Shown piece by piece: positions 62,680 to 64,000 of a DNA stretch of 64,000 bases. Within the stretch, counting starts at the first letter, position 1. Every line of letters begins with the position of its first letter. The DNA comes from Odontocerum albicorne (lineage: Eukaryota; Arthropoda; Insecta; Trichoptera; Odontoceridae). The DNA lies in NCBI GenBank assembly GCA_949825065.1, contig OX463859.1, positions 10,503,606 to 10,567,605 of the forward strand. Reading direction: 5' to 3'. The position numbers and the translations under genes are program-made. Below the pieces are notes generated by a model. The model saw nothing but the letters and a program-made list of their open reading frames with translations, did no database searches and was not told the origin of the DNA.

Positions 62680-62940
62680 TTAATATTTTTCACCTTAGTC
62701 ACTCTTTCTTTATTTTTCTCTACATGTTCAAACCATCTTAACGCCCCTCTTTTCATCGAGCTTACAAGATTTAGTTTATACATGCTTTCATTTCTGATGT
62801 TTTAATTCCACTTTCTTTCTTACATTGGTATCCCACATATTTTCTTAATGCATGTATCACCACAGAATTAATCGTACTTTTATCATTGCTTTTTCCGAGT
62901 TCAAGCTTCACTTCCATGCATGAATGGGGTTAAGAACACA
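62680..62940 (-). mobile_element. LINE family A fragment, minus
   Basis: TTCAAACCATCTTAACGCC is the minus-strand (L)RWFEH block; the right part has the SSTSMHGSEA-like region around 62920. Degenerate. Confidence 0.5.
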
Positions 62941-63096
62941 CTAATAGCTAATACAGGTAGAAAGCCGCAGTGGATAGCCACATTCAAAACCGAGCCCATT
63001 TTTATACCCACTGATTCCAGCAGATAGTGGGCAATGAAATTAATTGTTCAGTTAATTCAAGAATTATTAGAAATTTCCAATTATTATTTACCTTTT
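62941..63096. other. No gene recognised
   Basis: Short spacer before the tRNA 5' flank. Confidence 0.5.
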
Positions 63097-63130
63097 GACC
63101 GATTGGCTTATCTTGGCACTCCTCCCGCTA
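63097..63130 (+). promoter_or_regulatory. Conserved 5' flank of tRNA-Lys gene
   Basis: GCTTATCTTGGCACTCCTCC CGCTA precedes the gene, as at 10093 and (minus) 12712. Confidence 0.5.
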
Positions 63131-63203
63131 GCCCGGATAGCTCAGTCGGTAGAGCATTGGACTTTTAATCCAAGGGTCCAGGGTTCAAGTCCCTGTTCGG
63201 GCG
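63131..63203 (+). tRNA. tRNA-Lys (anticodon TTT)
   Basis: Third copy, identical over 73 nt to those at 10127 and 12607, with intact A and B boxes and a TCTCTTTTTG terminator directly after. Confidence 0.97.
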
Positions 63204-63214
63204 TCTCTTTTTGC
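63204..63214 (+). terminator. RNA polymerase III T-run terminator
   Basis: TCTC then five T immediately downstream of the discriminator base. Confidence 0.75.
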
Positions 63215-63607
63215 ATTTTGTTTTATTTTTTATTTTTGAGATTATCTTAATTTGAATTTATTTACCTTAACAAAAAAATAATGAAATATTTATTTATTTC
63301 CTATATTTTGAATTGTTTTCAAATCAAACCGATACCGATAGCATACAACGACACTCCCTTTTGTGGTAAACAAAGAGGCTAGAATGCCTATTTTTTCAAT
63401 AACGACAAACTTCCTTAGCCTCTTCCATAACCATACATCTTGTCTTACAGTTCATTCTTGTTTAAAAATACAGTTTATAAAGCGCCATTTGGAGAGCAGC
63501 CTCTCGTCAACTAAGCAACCACTCCTCAACAAGCAGCCTTTTCTAAATCGGGAATCGATCCTACTTTTCTTGACATATTAAAAATAAAATGACTTAAGTT
63601 TAAGGAT
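63215..63607. other. LINE A and R1 head scraps, no gene
   Basis: 63405-63450 resembles the LINE family A region (GCCTCTTCCATAACCATACA), and 63478-63540 the R1 head (AAAGCGCCATTTGGAGAGCA). Confidence 0.4.
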
Positions 63608-63690
63608 AGAAAGATGGTATATGCCATTATTGGATTGGATACTTCCCCTCATCTGCATACTCTCTCTTAGGTTTATACCGTACATACCTA
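63608..63690 (+). repeat. Repeat R1 coding-like segment, plus
   Basis: Reads KMVYAIIGLDTSPHLHTLS, aligning with KVVTAAFTLGTFPHLHRF at 4840 and KLVVAAIRLGTS at 53010. Confidence 0.45.
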
Positions 63691-63835
63691 TCTGCATTTT
63701 CCTTTGTGCTGTTCAGGGTTGATGTATGGATTAATTTGGAAAGGTCAATATATCATCGTTCATCTCACTTAAAAAGATTGAAGGTTTCTGTGACCAAATC
63801 TACAAAAAGTGATATTTTGGTTAATAATATGATAG

Positions 63836-64000
63836 TCAACAGTAAGATGGAGGCGAGGCGATTGAGATGTTATGGGCACGTTGGACGCAGAGCACCCGAT
63901 CACATTGTGAACCAGGCAATCTCCATGGATCTTCCTCGAATAACAACCAGAGGAAGATCAAATAATTAATGAGTGGTGCAAAAAGATAACCTGATGCAGA
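63836..64000 (+). pseudogene. RTE-clade LINE, RT C-terminal fragment (runs off window)
   Basis: Third copy of the 7880 family: NSKMEARRLRCYGHVGRRAP then DHIVNQAISMDLPRITTRGR. The frame stops at TAA 63967 but homology continues (AAAAGATAACCTGATGCAGA) to the window end. Truncated on the left at ~63836. Confidence 0.85.

Noticed and set aside
1..64000. Retroviral or LTR-retrotransposon gag-pol, viral genes, toxin genes, operons
   Set aside because: No protease, integrase, capsid or envelope motif, no long terminal repeats, and no clustered co-oriented genes could be read on either strand.

Overview
This is a 64 kb stretch of AT-rich eukaryotic DNA that looks like a transposon graveyard. I found no convincing host protein-coding gene. 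The only intact functional genes I can support are three identical tRNA-Lys(TTT) genes. The combination of defective mariner, Tc/mariner-like, hAT, Tigger/pogo and piggyBac-type elements with RTE-like LINEs, a GIY-YIG Penelope-like element and tRNA-derived SINEs points to an arthropod, probably an insect. One abundant LINE family ends in CTGCCTACCCC-type sequence followed by short TATG repeats, which I associate with Lepidoptera; that assignment is inference. A 200-base N run at 16705-16904 is an assembly gap.

Left third (1-20000): RTE-like and other LINE 3' fragments; a 424 bp mariner deletion derivative with TA ends; a convergent pair of tRNA-Lys genes (10127 and 12607); a mariner-like relic; a mariner nested inside an older repeat whose empty copy survives at 37.7-37.9 kb; and a 38-bp satellite of about 18 units (17481-18162).

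Middle (20000-41000): a 5'-truncated LINE; a nearly complete BED-finger hAT element with a perfect 8-bp target duplication (23684-26642), itself inserted in a LINE fragment; a 26-unit 36/39-bp array (27945-28940); a Penelope-like element with RT, GIY-YIG nuclease and a hammerhead-like 3' motif (32788-34140); a LINE endonuclease fragment; a TTAA-flanked piggyBac-like MITE; and a 27-bp palindromic array.

Right third (41000-64000): more LINE and SINE debris, a ~350-bp-arm inverted repeat, a second deleted mariner, several hAT deletion derivatives with intact or near-intact 8-bp target duplications, a deleted Tigger element, and a third tRNA-Lys gene.

No operon, CRISPR, virus or pathway-like gene cluster is present. 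The best leads are the family of small Penelope-derived hairpin/hammerhead units (four places, one with a 13-bp target duplication), an unclassified repeat whose copies encode the same unknown peptide, two mariners with different internal deletions, and a conserved 5' flank on the three tRNA genes. All positions come from reading by eye; fragment edges are approximate (about +/-20 bp) unless a target duplication is given.
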